A DNA stretch of 64,000 nucleotides, from the NCBI GenBank assembly GCA_944474755.1, contig OX104115.1, positions 51,526,648-51,590,647 of the forward strand, given 5' to 3'. The DNA comes from Limnoperna fortunei (Eukaryota; Mollusca; Bivalvia; Mytilida; Modiolidae). A program made the position numbers and the translations under genes. The notes under the pieces were generated by a model. It was not told the origin of the DNA. It saw only the letters and a list, made by a program, of their open reading frames with translations, and made no database searches. The number at the start of each line of letters is the position of its first letter. Position 1 is the stretch's first letter. Of this stretch, positions 43,972 to 55,750 are shown in pieces.

Positions 43972-46236
43972 TACTTATAAATAAATTCAAACAATAGAAT
44001 AAACTCAACAATTTTATTTTTGTAACTGGATATTTTTGAAAAAAGAGATCAACACAAAAACTGTTAGTTTCCCGTGGAGTAATATATGACGTCAAACGAC
44101 GCGTGTCTCCATGACGATCAAATTTGTTTTCCATCCTCTGATAGAAAATATTTTCCAGGCAATCAAAAGTTAGTATTCTCGCAAAATTTATTTATTGATC
44201 TTTGATGAGATACTAGTATCATATTGATGATGGAATTATTTGTAAAAATATTACATTCCAAAATATAAAAATATTAAAATTTACAACAGACTTTTACAGT
44301 CAATAACTACAGTTTTATATGTCTTTTGTCCTGCAAAATCAATGAAAAAATTTCAATAATCAATGCTTATCAGCTCTAAAATAATTTCTATAATATTTTA
44401 ATTTGAATTCTTGTGAGCAATATACAGTCAGTAAACCATGCATTATGCTGTTAGGTTTAGTTAAAGAGACGAAGCAAAGGACATACAATTTAAATTAAAA
44501 TTTTAATGAAGTTTCTTCAGTTTGCTGTATCAAAAAACTTTATTTTAATTTTACATCATTTTTTAACTTGTATAAAAACACCTGATGCATATTGGCGAAG
44601 GAAGCTGCCTTCAGTGTCACGAACGTCGGGACGGAAATCCTGAAGTATGCCTTCACATGGACATGAGCAATAATCATTAACAAACTTTCATAATTAAGGC
44701 TATTTTGGTAGTAACATGTGTTCATGTTCATGTCATTATGATGTCACTCGGATAAAGCTTAGCGCAGTAAGCAGGATTACATTGTTTAAGTACAGTCTTT
44801 AAGTTAACTGTGTCTGTGGCCAGTGTGGGTAAGTTTACTTGAATAGTATTATAATCAGGACCAGTGGTAGGGCATTCAACGTGTATCATTCAAGATTATT
44901 GCACTTATTGTTTACTTACCATTTTTTAATATCTATACTTCATTGCAGACGAAACCCTCCACGTCTTGCTGTTGCAGACAATCATGCGCGAAAATGATTC
45001 AGATTATTGATTTGAAGCAACATCTTGATCCGAAGAATAGCTTAAGGTAGCTATATACAATATAGTTATTGTTAAAGTTATGTCCCTTTGGATAGGATTT
45101 AAAAAAGTATCTTGATAGCAAAGAACACGATCGTGAGACATAACTGTATAGATCTGTATTGTGCTCTCAAAAGTAGCTCACAACTGAACATTTGTCTTGA
45201 GTTGGGGAGAGTGCGTTGGTGTTAATCGCGCTGAACTTGTGTTTGTTCTCAATTTTGTAGTTCTTTTTTTTTAAATTGAAGTAGAGTTTTAGATATTACA
45301 CCATTTTCTGCTAAATATATTTTGTAAATGTCTCTAACATGACACATTGTGTATAAGCATCAAAGCATACTTAACTGATTTTTTAACCAAAAAATGCCCT
45401 CGTTACATTATGGGAAAGCAAGGGAGCAATTTGGATTATCCACAGGAATTCGAATAACTTGTTGATATAATGTACACTAACCGTGATGACTTAATAAATA
45501 CCTTCAGTCGCTCAACAAACTTGAGTACAAGTATGCAACAATCGTAAGGTCCAGTAGTATGGCTCTTGATTTCAATAACAATTCACAATTTCTGGCATCT
45601 TACAGGGCATAAAATTTTATCACAAATATGAAAAACAATACAAAATTGCAGATCTGATTGTATTTGTTGAGTCTTCGTAGAAATACCGCTCAGTATTATT
45701 TTTTAAACTGATGTAGTAAATATGTGTTGTTTCATTAATAACATATCAAATTTATCAACCTTTTTGATTTTATGTAATGTTACCAAAACGGCGTTTAAAA
45801 GCAAACATTTACTTGTCTCAAGAAACACAATTTTGCAAATCGAATAAAAACGAACGACATAGTTGTTCTAAAGTACTTTTGTTTTCCATGCCGTAGAAAG
45901 TTTGAATCTTTGACTTAATTTTTTGTTGCTTTTCGTCCGTGACTTTTTTTCTGTATTATCAATAACTATTTAAGAACCAAGCAAAATTTAAGGTTCACAT
46001 TTCAAAACTTTAATACATACACATGCAGTCTTTCTAAATATATGCATCTATATAAAATACTAAAATTTAATAAATATATTTCTGATAGTTGCTAACAACT
46101 ACAATAAAGAAAAGTATCATTGACTTTGATTTCTATTCGATCTTTCAGTTATAATAGCAACAATTGCAGTACCACTAGTATTTAATTTTAAAGTGTGGTT
46201 TTTTTTTGTTTTAAATCAAAGTGAGTTGGACGATGT
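43972..46236. other. Non-coding stretch, nothing firm
   Basis: TGACGTCA-like phrases occur near 44088 (TATGACGTCAAACGACGCG). A few acceptor-like pyrimidine tracts are present (for example before 44950) but no exon could be supported. Confidence 0.4.
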
Positions 46237-46508
46237 TCACACATTTTTTGTGTTTTTCGTCAATTCAAAATACACCACCCCTATACAACTGGACGCTTTA
46301 TCTGTGACGACAGTGACGTAAACTTGATTTTTCTCTTCTGTAGCGTAAAATTCGAACTGTACTCCCCGGTACTCTGTGCTGGCTGGGGCATAATCTCGTT
46401 CTGGAAGAATTTATCAACTTTGACAAATTTTCTGACCTCTACGTGTTTATCAATTACGTTGTCTGCCAAACCGTTTATTAAACACTTCTTTTTCGATTCG
46501 GCATCTTC
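46237..46508 (-). pseudogene. HSPA12-like Hsp70 remnant, C-terminal part
   Basis: Two overlapping minus-strand frames together read like the C-terminal part of an HSPA12-type protein. The first has SKKKCLINGLADNVIDKHVE and VRKFVKVDKFF; the second, from about 46395 on, has RDYAPASTEYRG, VQFEFYATEEKNQVYVT and CIGVVYFEL and then a stop. VQFEFYATEEKN is the kind of beta-strand sequence I associate with the substrate-binding end of bivalve HSPA12 proteins. The shift between frames near 46390-46400 and the short end indicate a broken copy. It is colinear with the two pieces at 47635-48243. Confidence 0.65.
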
Positions 46509-46559
46509 TCAGGCTTTGAACGGTCTCTGCATCACTACTCAAAAATTGTACTGTTAAAC

Positions 46560-47634
46560 ACAATGTATAATTAAATATGGATTGAAACCGAATAAAACTG
46601 CTCCTTGTAAAATAGCTATATCTGCATTCTTTGATAGAATAATGTAATAATTGTTGCTAAATTTTGCTATAATAGATCTTATCAGAATGGAAGACTTTAA
46701 ATGGTCATCGACAATTAAATGGTGTGAACATCTTCCAACTCAATTTGATTTAAAAGTGTGTCGATTTGGGTTAAAACGGTATCAATTGAGTAATCGAAGA
46801 AACTTCTAAACAGACTATGTTTTATCCTCATTTTATCAATTTTTACCACAACTCTTCCTTTGTATGAGCTTTATTTTATGGTTTCTTAAAGTTTACATTT
46901 TGTAACGTTTTCGAAGTGTCGTACAAATGAATGCGGTATTCTCACATTTACCATCTAATCTGGATAGTTTACATGATAGTCATTGAAGGAAGTCTTAACA
47001 TCCAGCGTTTAGTCAAACCATAGACATTATATATGCTTGTTGCTTCTTCAGTTCAAACGCAGCACTCAGATGATGGTACATAGTAAATACAGCCAGTTAC
47101 ATGAATGTGCTAGCACTATACTATGAAAAAGAATAAAATAAAATAGTGCTTAACGCATTCTTTATTTTGCCAAATGTTGTCGTTGATCGGTATAATATGT
47201 TGCTAGATTATGAAAAAATAAATATTTATACATGTACTGAAACATCGGTGCAAGTGGTAGACAGAACAGTGTTGGGCTGACAAACAGAAATCTTTCCCTC
47301 GCATTTGTCTGTTTGTTTGGTCTTTGTCTTATATGTTTCTTATTTGCTCTTAAAAACAAAAACACAAAACATTCATTAATGAAGAATGTATTATGCAATA
47401 AAACATAGATATCTATCGGTAAGGATTTGTAAAGCTTTTGTAGGCAATGTGAATTGTCTGTAAACATCCAAAACACAAATATTACAGGAATTTTTACTAA
47501 ATCAATGACAAATTATAGCATGGAGACATTTTGAATTACTTTGTGATCTCCCACGTCTAAAATAGAAACTAAATTTATTTTATTCGTAAGAAAATTGCTT
47601 CGTCCGTAGACATTCACATAAACGTTTAAAAGAT
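46560..47634. other. Space between HSPA12-like pieces
   Basis: The part of the gene expected to encode the second half of the ATPase domain was not found here. An inverted partner (46713-46753) of sequence at 46214-46248 is present (AGTTGGA(C/A)GATGTTCACAC), so the C-terminal piece is flanked by ~35-bp inverted repeats. Confidence 0.4.
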
Positions 47635-47760
47635 CTTGTTTCTCAAGATACTCAGCTGTTCAGCAGCATCGCGCAAAAATTGTCTCGCTTTAAGGTCTCA
47701 TTTGGCAGGAACCGTCAACACCCATTGAATGTCATTTTCTGTGAATGCTATTCCCTATGT
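47635..47760 (-). pseudogene. HSPA12-like Hsp70 remnant, middle of ATPase domain
   Basis: The minus-strand frame reads GIAFTENDIQWVLTVPAK, then a TGA stop, then DLKARQFLRDAAEQLSI. DIQWVLTVPA followed by W and a later FxRxAAxxAGI is a hallmark of the HSPA12 N-terminal ATPase half; here the Trp codon (TGG) has become TGA. With the pieces upstream and downstream this is a decayed gene. The next, normally conserved, ALEPEAAS-like segment is not visible. Confidence 0.8.
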
Positions 47761-47945
47761 CTTGTTCAATTGACAATTGTCGAAATGGTTGGTGCAAGAG
47801 TATCAGTATATATATTTAAAACTAATAAAATTAATCTGATAAATTGTACAATTCCAGGTCATATTATATGAATGACAACATGCGACATTAAAGCCACTAG
47901 TTATTAAACAAACGAGTTATCTTTTATATACTCTGTATACTTTAC

Positions 47946-48243
47946 CTTTTCTTCCAACAACGTTATCATGAAACGCTCAAGATAGTACCATTTACTGTCT
48001 TTCATGTCAGTGTTAGTCCTACATCTATACTTTGCATCGTAACCAAAGCTATCAAATTTTTTATCTGGATTAAAAAGTACACAGGTTGGAGCTTTCTTGG
48101 TAATATAGAACCCTTCACTCTACTCACGTACAGCAATTTTAGGATCTTCTGGTTTCCTGTTCTACACGGGAGCAGATGGCATATCCAGAATATGTGTTTC
48201 CAAACTGTATCGCAGCTACAATTAACTTATCATGCTTAATTTC
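47946..48243 (-). pseudogene. HSPA12-like Hsp70 remnant, N-terminal exon
   Basis: The minus-strand acceptor TATGTTTTCAG leads into KLIVAAIQFGNTYSGYAICS, which matches the start of the HSPA12 ATPase domain (family form AIDFGTTYSGYAF); the Asp and second Thr of this phosphate-binding loop are replaced. A frameshift follows, then KPEDPKIAVRE, a TAG stop where Trp is expected, then KAPTCVLFNPDKKFDSFGYD and KWYYLERFMITLLEEK up to a donor AAAG|GTAAAG. HSPA12 proteins are Hsp70 relatives with a divergent ATPase, greatly expanded in bivalves. This copy cannot make a full protein. Confidence 0.85.
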
Positions 48244-48649
48244 CTGAAAACATACTTTATGTGTGTCTTATGTACATTAACCACAGTGACAAATAAATCC
48301 TTTAACGTCTTTTTATCACTAGATTGTTCGATTAATTCATGCATGTTAATGTCATTATTTTTAATAAGAATTAAATATGATTTTATGGAATTAAACACCA
48401 AACGTTGAGATAAACGATAAATCTTCAAAAAGCAATAGCTAACACAGTTTAAAGATTTATATTATGTTTGTCATAACACCACACACACTGGCATCATTTT
48501 GTAAATCCATATAATGACACCATTGTTTCATCCGTTAATATTCTCAATGTTTTCTGATTCTCAACTCATCAAGACACCAGTTACAAATATAAACTTCACA
48601 ACGCATCCAAATTATAAGCATGCAAGTCATAGTATTCTTGTCAAGGGCG

Positions 48650-48860
48650 TAATGCAGTACTAGATTTCACTGAGATTGTATCTACATGTATCTCTGTGGA
48701 CCCTGCTGACCTTGAGGTCAAAGTTCAAGGTCAAAGGTTATCAACCATGGTATGCGACAAATCACCTTAATATTCGCTACCCACATACAAAATATCAAAA
48801 GCATACCTCAACAGATAAAAATTTATAGCCCGGACACGACTGATCAATATACCGTATCCG
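48650..48860. repeat. Single diverged unit of a satellite-like repeat with AGGTCA half-sites
   Basis: CTGACCTTGAGGTCAAAGTT followed by CAAGGTCAAAGGTTATC, then ACCATGGTATGCGACAAATC and ACCCACATACAAAATATC. The wording resembles units of the 146-bp array only in the AGGTCA part. It looks like one unit of a different array family. Confidence 0.4.
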
Positions 48861-51800
48861 CCACTAAATGGCGGGCGCTAATAAATATATCGAAAGGTTT
48901 TAAAACTACTTACATAGTGTACATTAAATGTATTTGTTGTATTATTAAGAGTTTAGCAATTTGTCGAAGACTAATACTTACGAGTGAAAATATAATATTA
49001 AGAAATGGATTTATCTTTTCCCCATTTATAAGAATTGATCAAATGTAAACACACAATATTACATCGATTGTATTTTACTATATCTCCATCAGAAATATAT
49101 TAAAATAATAGTTTACATGACAGATAGCCACAATAACACGCGTAATTTGTTATGTGTATCAATATTTAACACATCAACTTTGCCCTTTGTCCACCTTTTA
49201 ATATTTCTCTTGTTTTAAAAATTAGTCAAATAGACCTTTGCTTTACGACAAAGGGTATTGCCTTGTATTTAAGAATTTCCCGACTTTAAATGATACTCGA
49301 ATACATAATTCAGAAAGTTAAAAAGAAAATTATCTATTTTCAAAAATACCAACAGAATGAGAAAATATTGAAATAATTTAATCATGCAGTTAAAAATAGT
49401 TAAAACAATGGTTTGTAAAATTTACTGTAATTTTCCTTCTTCTTAATAAGATATTAGATTAAGGTTTTATGGCATTGATCACAAAGTAAAGTAGATTGTT
49501 AGTCAAATCTACTACATATACTATATAGTGTAATTATGTTGAAGCTCTATTACTAGTCAAGTGTGTTTGCCGCCAACCTTGATTGACTGTGATTCCAGGT
49601 TTTCTTTCTAATGGTAGAGGTTTCTCAAAGGCATTCAGAATTTCTCCTCCTACAAAATTTTGATATAATTGTGAAAGATCAAAATCATTTGCTGTGTTAT
49701 ATATTATATATTAAATGATGAATATATGGTGCATTGAAAATAGTGTTACAACGTTTCGATACAGCACAATGTTTTTATCAACATTTGGGAGTTTCTTGGA
49801 TATATGCGTACACATTACATGTATTTTTGTTGTTCATATCTACCAATATGCGTTATAGAAAACTCAAATTTATTAAGTCGAGAAGCAATTTTCATTTTAT
49901 TTTCACTTTATGTTGACTGTGAGATGGCACTTATAAATAGTAATTCTGTACCTTATTAATGTATCTTGACGACATGTAAATTTGTTTCAAAAACAATATC
50001 AGTGTTACAAGATATGCTTGATAAATTATCAACGTATACTTTAATGTGGGTCTTAATACTGCCAAAATCAAGATTTTAAATGTTAGAAAAAGTGGCCGGT
50101 TTTAGATAACGAAAACAATTGTCTAAACAAGATAGAAAGGCGTATTTTGCATAACGTAAAAATAAGTTCTATTTATGTAAATTTTCACAATTTATTGTCA
50201 CTGTTTGATATATACATAAATTAACAGCAATCATAGCAATGGTTGGGAGGTATGGGTTGCCCACAAAGCTCCTGCTATAGGAAAGATTCACTTGGATTTA
50301 TTGTAAAATATTCGTTGTGCAAAAACGTCTACAAATGATGTTATGGTTCATTAAGAGCTAGAAGAAGCCTTCTGATTTTGCACAGACAATTTAGAATCAT
50401 TATGTTAAATGTTGGTTCAAGCTCGTTAACACACACAATTGCATATTGAAAGATTGTTATAATATGTTATATGACAATCTTTCGTGATGCCTTTGCAACA
50501 AGCGTAACTGGTTGTATTTCAAATGACACAGGTCTTGGTGATATATGGATAAACATGGATATGGATTCGTCAATTGCTTTAATCAAATAAAGGTTATCAG
50601 ACAACTTTAAACAAAAGTTTGACAGTTTATTACAAAACAGTGTCAAGTGTTTTAATTACAAATATATGGTAGATAGCTTATTTTTGCAATGTTATCTAGT
50701 TAAAGGTATACAAAACTTGCATCTCCAAAATACGCGTATGTAACCACACTCTTTTTATAGTGTCCGGTAGATTTTTTTTGGTAATCGTAGACACATGAGA
50801 TTATGTTGTTTATGTAATGTTGAACTCAAAGATGAATTGCATTTCGTTCTCAAATCAAAATGTTTTATGGATTTATCGATCTCACCGAAGTCATCAATTG
50901 TTCAATATTGTTAGTGACATTTTATTGGCAGTTAGACTATAGATTACTTCGACTCACACGAGAAATGGATACAGTTCCAGCAGAATGGACATTCTTTTGT
51001 TGCGTTGTTCTCTTTAATCTCTTACAAAATTAAAAGTTTTTTTAAAATTCTGAAAGAAGTTCTAAACGAAGTTCCCCGAAGTTCCTTATGCATTCTTTGC
51101 ACGTTACACTGGAGATCCGTAGTTCGAGTACCCATTCCATTTGTGCGGAATGTAAACAAATTGAGATCAGTTGAGTTAACGCTCAGGTAAAGTTGAGGTA
51201 ACGGGAGAAATTTTCCGATTGGTTCCATGTCGTATGAACTTCATTACAAATCGAGTTGGCTATCTTCACGCTGATTAGAATGTTAGGCAGAGGATAACAA
51301 TCCAAAAATGAGGCGCAACGTGTGCAATAAGCATACATTTAAAGAAATAGTTCTTTATTCACATAGTTATCCAGCTTTGGTTTTATTCAAGAGGTATTTC
51401 AACAGCATCGATTTCTATCTGCATAGTTCAGACGTCTGAAATGTCGAATTTTTAAATATGATCTTTAACAGTGCTGTAAGCTTCTATTTTAGTTTTTTAA
51501 ACCAACTTTTTCCATGTTTCAGGTCTACACAATTGAAAAAGTCTGCATAAAAGGTAGCTTGCACAAACCTGTATATTTCGGACATTTTACCGATGTCGGA
51601 GAACGTATTTGATGCAGTGTTTAAATATATGAAGCACATATGGGATGAAGAAGTAATTATTTAGCTGTTAAAAGATTGAGACAGAGTGGCTTGATATTAC
51701 TCTGCTTGACCTGTTTATTACTCTTCTCTCTCCGATTCTGTTTATATAAATTCCAGATAAATATTCATGTAGTTAATATAATTCTTCCTGTCATTTTCAT

Positions 51801-53399
51801 ATTCAAAGGGTTCAACTCCAATCAAAGATTTTTGGAGCTGTTTTTTGGACTAGTTTAAGATAATGTCGATATACACATTTGATTTAATTTAACAAAAATC
51901 TTAGATTAAATAAATCGTGTGAACGCCTACTAGACAATGCTCTATACTATGATTTTTTTATATTTCATATATAATTTAAGATTTCCAGTTGACGTTGGGA
52001 TATGGACTAAAATCCCAAGAGAACGTAGGGTATGCAACATGTGTGAATGGGCATATAGGAGATGGATTTCAGTGTTTGTCAGAATGAGAATATATTGCAT
52101 TTAAGAAAATTTGTATATTCCTTAATATTATATCAAGTCCCCAACATAGGAAAAGTTGCAAGCAATTTTCAAACATTGTAATGTTAAAGTACTGGGTTTT
52201 ATGTACCATTTATTATTTCCCTTTGAACTGTCACTACCTTTTCAGCTATTTTGTCATCTTGATGTGTATACACACGTATGCTATTTTTGCCTCTTGTTAC
52301 ATTGTTAACTGTCTGGGTGAGTGTAAGTACAATCTTGAATCTTATGTAATTGTAAATTCAAAGGGACATCAATACCACAGAAATAATCGATTCACGTTGA
52401 TTTTTTTTAAATAGTCCACGATATGGATATCGCAAACATAAATTGATTTACATTTCATATAAACACGGGAATAAATGTAGGCATAAGAGCTCCTAAAAAG
52501 CAAATATAATCATAATTAACTATTTTTAGAGGCGTAACTCGCACAAAATGATCAGTTGGGTGTAATTTTGAACTCTCCTAGATATTTTTGAATAAACATC
52601 TGATTTAAATTTAATCAAAATATAATTTAAATTAAAGGCTTGAGATTGCTAGCAAGAATTTTGCGCGCTGCGGCGTGGTGTAATTATTTTCGGTGGTAAA
52701 TGCGACCATTTTCTATCAATATAAACTACAAATTCATCTGCCGAATTGAAGGTCAAGCCATACGAATATCTTAATTGACACACAAGTTTAATTGAGAGGA
52801 AATGCATAAAACTCAAATCTTTAAGAGAAACATACATACTGTTCTTCAAAATAAGATCTTGGATAGGTATCGCTTAAGGATCAAATATTCTTTTTCTTGT
52901 CTGTTTTGCTTTTGTCCAAATAGCTATAATTTTCTAAATGCTTTAGTTGTTCTGTTTGCAGCTATAACTTAAAGTTATAATAGAAATTCCCAGAATCGGC
53001 GATAACCAGACCTTTGCATTCGGAATACGCAAATAGGAGAGGTTACGAGTGTGTAGCACAAAGTTACAGAATATGGAAATATAGCCCATATAATATAAAA
53101 TTTGTGTTACTTTTAACCTGTTGTGCGCATTGAGCATGCTATCTGAAAATGGTGTTTAAACCCATTTTGTATTCAGAAGATAATGTATTATAATATTACG
53201 TCCTTATAACGTCAAACGATATATAAACAAATATATCCCCACTTCGCACACGCGCAATGCGACGTAACGTCACAAAAGGTTTTACAATATCAAAATATTA
53301 ACGGCTAAATTTTGAAGTCGTGATTAAAATAAAAGTCAATAAAAAGACATATCGAGGACGTGTTATGATAAAATATTCAATAAATGGTTTGTTGGAGTG
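48861..53399. other. Mostly non-coding; one weak coding-like patch at 49545-49665
   Basis: At 49545-49665 the minus strand has an acceptor-like TTTGTAG followed by GGEILNAFEKPLPLERKPGI, TVNQGWRQTHLTSNRAS and a stop, which reads like protein but matches nothing I can name; the plus strand there is also open (IPGFLSNGRGFSKAFRISPP). A possible plus-strand donor (CTCAG|GTAAAG) occurs at 51186. Nothing else could be supported. Confidence 0.35.
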
Positions 53400-53429
53400 T
53401 ATTTTGTCCACCGTACATTGTAAACAGGA

Positions 53430-55480
53430 TATTTTTAACCCCAAGACTAAATGGAAAATTATGAAAATGTTACTAAAATCAAATAAAGGATATTGTTGTA
53501 TGTTATTCTTCTCTGATATTGATCTTAGGACAAATATACAACTACACGACATAGTAATCAGTATAGAAGAAATTGTTGACAGTATAAAAACTCTAGAACT
53601 TAAAAAAGCACGCCAGACATAATAAGCTACAAACTGTTAAAACTTTGTCCCAAAAATTCCCCTATAATTGATTTTTAATAAATCTCTACATCAGTTCAAA
53701 TACCTATCCGGTTAAAAGATTGCAAATATTATTGCATTATTCAAAAAGGGTGACAGTTCAATACGTAAAATTATAGACCAGTTTCGCTTATTTAATGCGT
53801 CGGCAAGGTAACGGAACGTGTTATTTATAAGTATGTCTTTAACCACATGCAAAGAAATAATCTAATATACCATTATCAGTCTGGTTTCTTTAAAACTGTT
53901 CCACAGTTTACCAGCTGTTAGATTAATAAACAACTGCATTTTTTATTTTCTGGAGAATAAATTGCTTTGTGTTTTGCGATTTTTTGCAAATTTTCGATAA
54001 AGTTTGGTATACAGTTTCATAGCATGAAACGAAATGTCATAAATTTGAAATTTATTAGAACTGTTTAAAAGCTGCTTGAATAATAGGAAAGTTGTAATCA
54101 AACAATCGTCATCCGAGCTTTGTAATGTGTATGCTTGTGTTCCGTAAGGGTTTTGCTAGGTCCTTTAATATTTATCACATATATCAATGATATTGGTAAA
54201 CAACTTGTTTCCTTATTTAGACTGTTCACTGATGACACGTCGTTTAGCTTTTTCAGTCGTCAATCTTCGCAGATACTGGCTGTTATTGACCACGATCTGT
54301 AAGAGCATAACCAATGGTAAAAATGGTAAATGTATGAGGTTTAAACTAAATGACATTAATGTATCAGTCACTAAACTCCATAAACATCTAGGTGTTACCT
54401 TTAGCAGTGATGCTAGGTGCAATACACACATTGATAATATTATATGTAGTGTTTCGAAGCACCTGAAAGGAAATTAAAATATAAACTTACACGAAAAAAC
54501 TTAGCTTGAGGCTGCTCGAATTGTCACGGGCCTACCAATTTTTACCAAAGCAAGAAATTTTGTGGGATGCTTTGGATGAGCACAGAAAACGCAGGAAATA
54601 ACAAATTTTCTAAAATATACAGCACGACTCGGCATCAGTATATCTTTGTAAATTAATTCCGCTTACAGTACAACGACAGCTTATCCCTTGCGTAATAGTA
54701 AGAATATTAGGACTCCCTTATGTTGACTGTCCCTGGCTGATGAATCCTTCATACTATCAACTAAACGACAGTGCAACCGTATCTATTAATCCGTAATGTT
54801 AATTCTATTTTTAAGTTTACATCTGAATTGAAAAACTTGAACCCACATAGAAGAGTTCCAAAGCATTATGAATATGGTCATCAAAAACTTATTATTGTCC
54901 TAACCCAATTAAGATGTTCATCATCAACATTGAATTATGACCAGTAAAGGGTAAATATTATATCTGATCCATCTTGTCGCGAAGATTCAAATCAAAACTT
55001 TTTTGAATGTTTGAAATTTGCTAATATTCGAAATAAATTATATGCTAATATTCGAAATAAATTATATGAAAACATTCAGTGGCTGTCAATCTACTGTCTA
55101 ATAATTCTAGAACTTCTTACATCTGGTAATGCGCACTTGTCTTATGAGTAAAATGAAAAGTATTTCAGCATGTATTTGAGTATATCAAAGGGTCATAAAG
55201 GTTTCCATCGTTTGAATCATTTCACACAAGAATTTGAAAGCACTCTCATCATTACATCTATCACATCTATCACATCGATCTTTCTCTCCATTTAATTTGC
55301 TTCTTTTTTAATTTTTCCTCTAATATTTGTTATCAAAAGTTTTGCTTAGGTTCTAAGAAACATAATAAAATTTGTATTGTATTACAATGTACGCTGCTTT
55401 ATCAATATTTTTGTAACATACTGTATACTGGAAAAGATTTCATAAGTTTGATTAACTTGTGTCTTATCCTATTTGCATAT
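53430..55480 (+). pseudogene. Decayed jockey/CR1-type non-LTR retrotransposon (reverse transcriptase part)
   Basis: Fragments in different plus frames follow the order of a non-LTR reverse transcriptase: NPKTKWKIMKMLLKSNKG (53438), SIEEIVDSIKTLELKKA (53555), then SYKLLKLCPK, FKKGDSSIRK and YRPVS (53745-53790), GKVTERVIYKYVFNHM, YHYQSGF (about 53870), VPQGSVLGP-like with 1-nt damage (about 54140), INDIGKQLVSLFRLFTDDTS (54185-54240; ADD of the active site is TDD here), HKHLGVTFSSDARCNTHIDN (54378-54435), and a C-terminal Cys-rich remnant SDPSCREDSNQNFFECLKF (about 54965). Stops and frameshifts are many, the endonuclease domain is missing, so it is a 5'-truncated dead copy. Confidence 0.85.
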
Positions 55481-55644
55481 TTGAGCAAATAAAATATGTT
55501 TAAACTAAACAAGACTTCTTGACGAAAAATGGTTCATCATTAAGATGGCGGCTAGAAAATCATGGTCGATATGTCCCGCTTGAATCGAAAAACACAGGAT
55601 TTTGTCATGTTAAAAGTGTAATAATTCATTCCGGGCATACTGTT

Positions 55645-55750
55645 GTACTCATTTACACATGGGTTGGGCCTTTATATTCATATTTTCTACCTCGCTATCG
55701 TTCGGTAAAAAATAATCGAATATAAAGGCCCAGCCCATGTGTAAATCAGT
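55645..55750. mobile_element. 106-bp inverted-repeat element
   Basis: GTACTCATTTACACATGGGT, then TGGGCCTTTATATTC, is repeated in inverted form on the right (GAATATAAAGGCCCA, then GCCCATGTGTAAATCAGTAC) with two mismatches over 35 bp. The 35-bp spacer contains CGCTATCGTTCGG. Confidence 0.8.

Noticed and set aside
46281..46469. A short stand-alone gene starting MADNVID
   Set aside because: The apparent start is TTG, not ATG, and the frame is part of the broken HSPA12-like C-terminal region.
51005..51228. Possible plus-strand 5' exon ending CTCAG|GTAAAG
   Set aside because: A single donor-like site with no downstream exon found; both strands are open there by chance.
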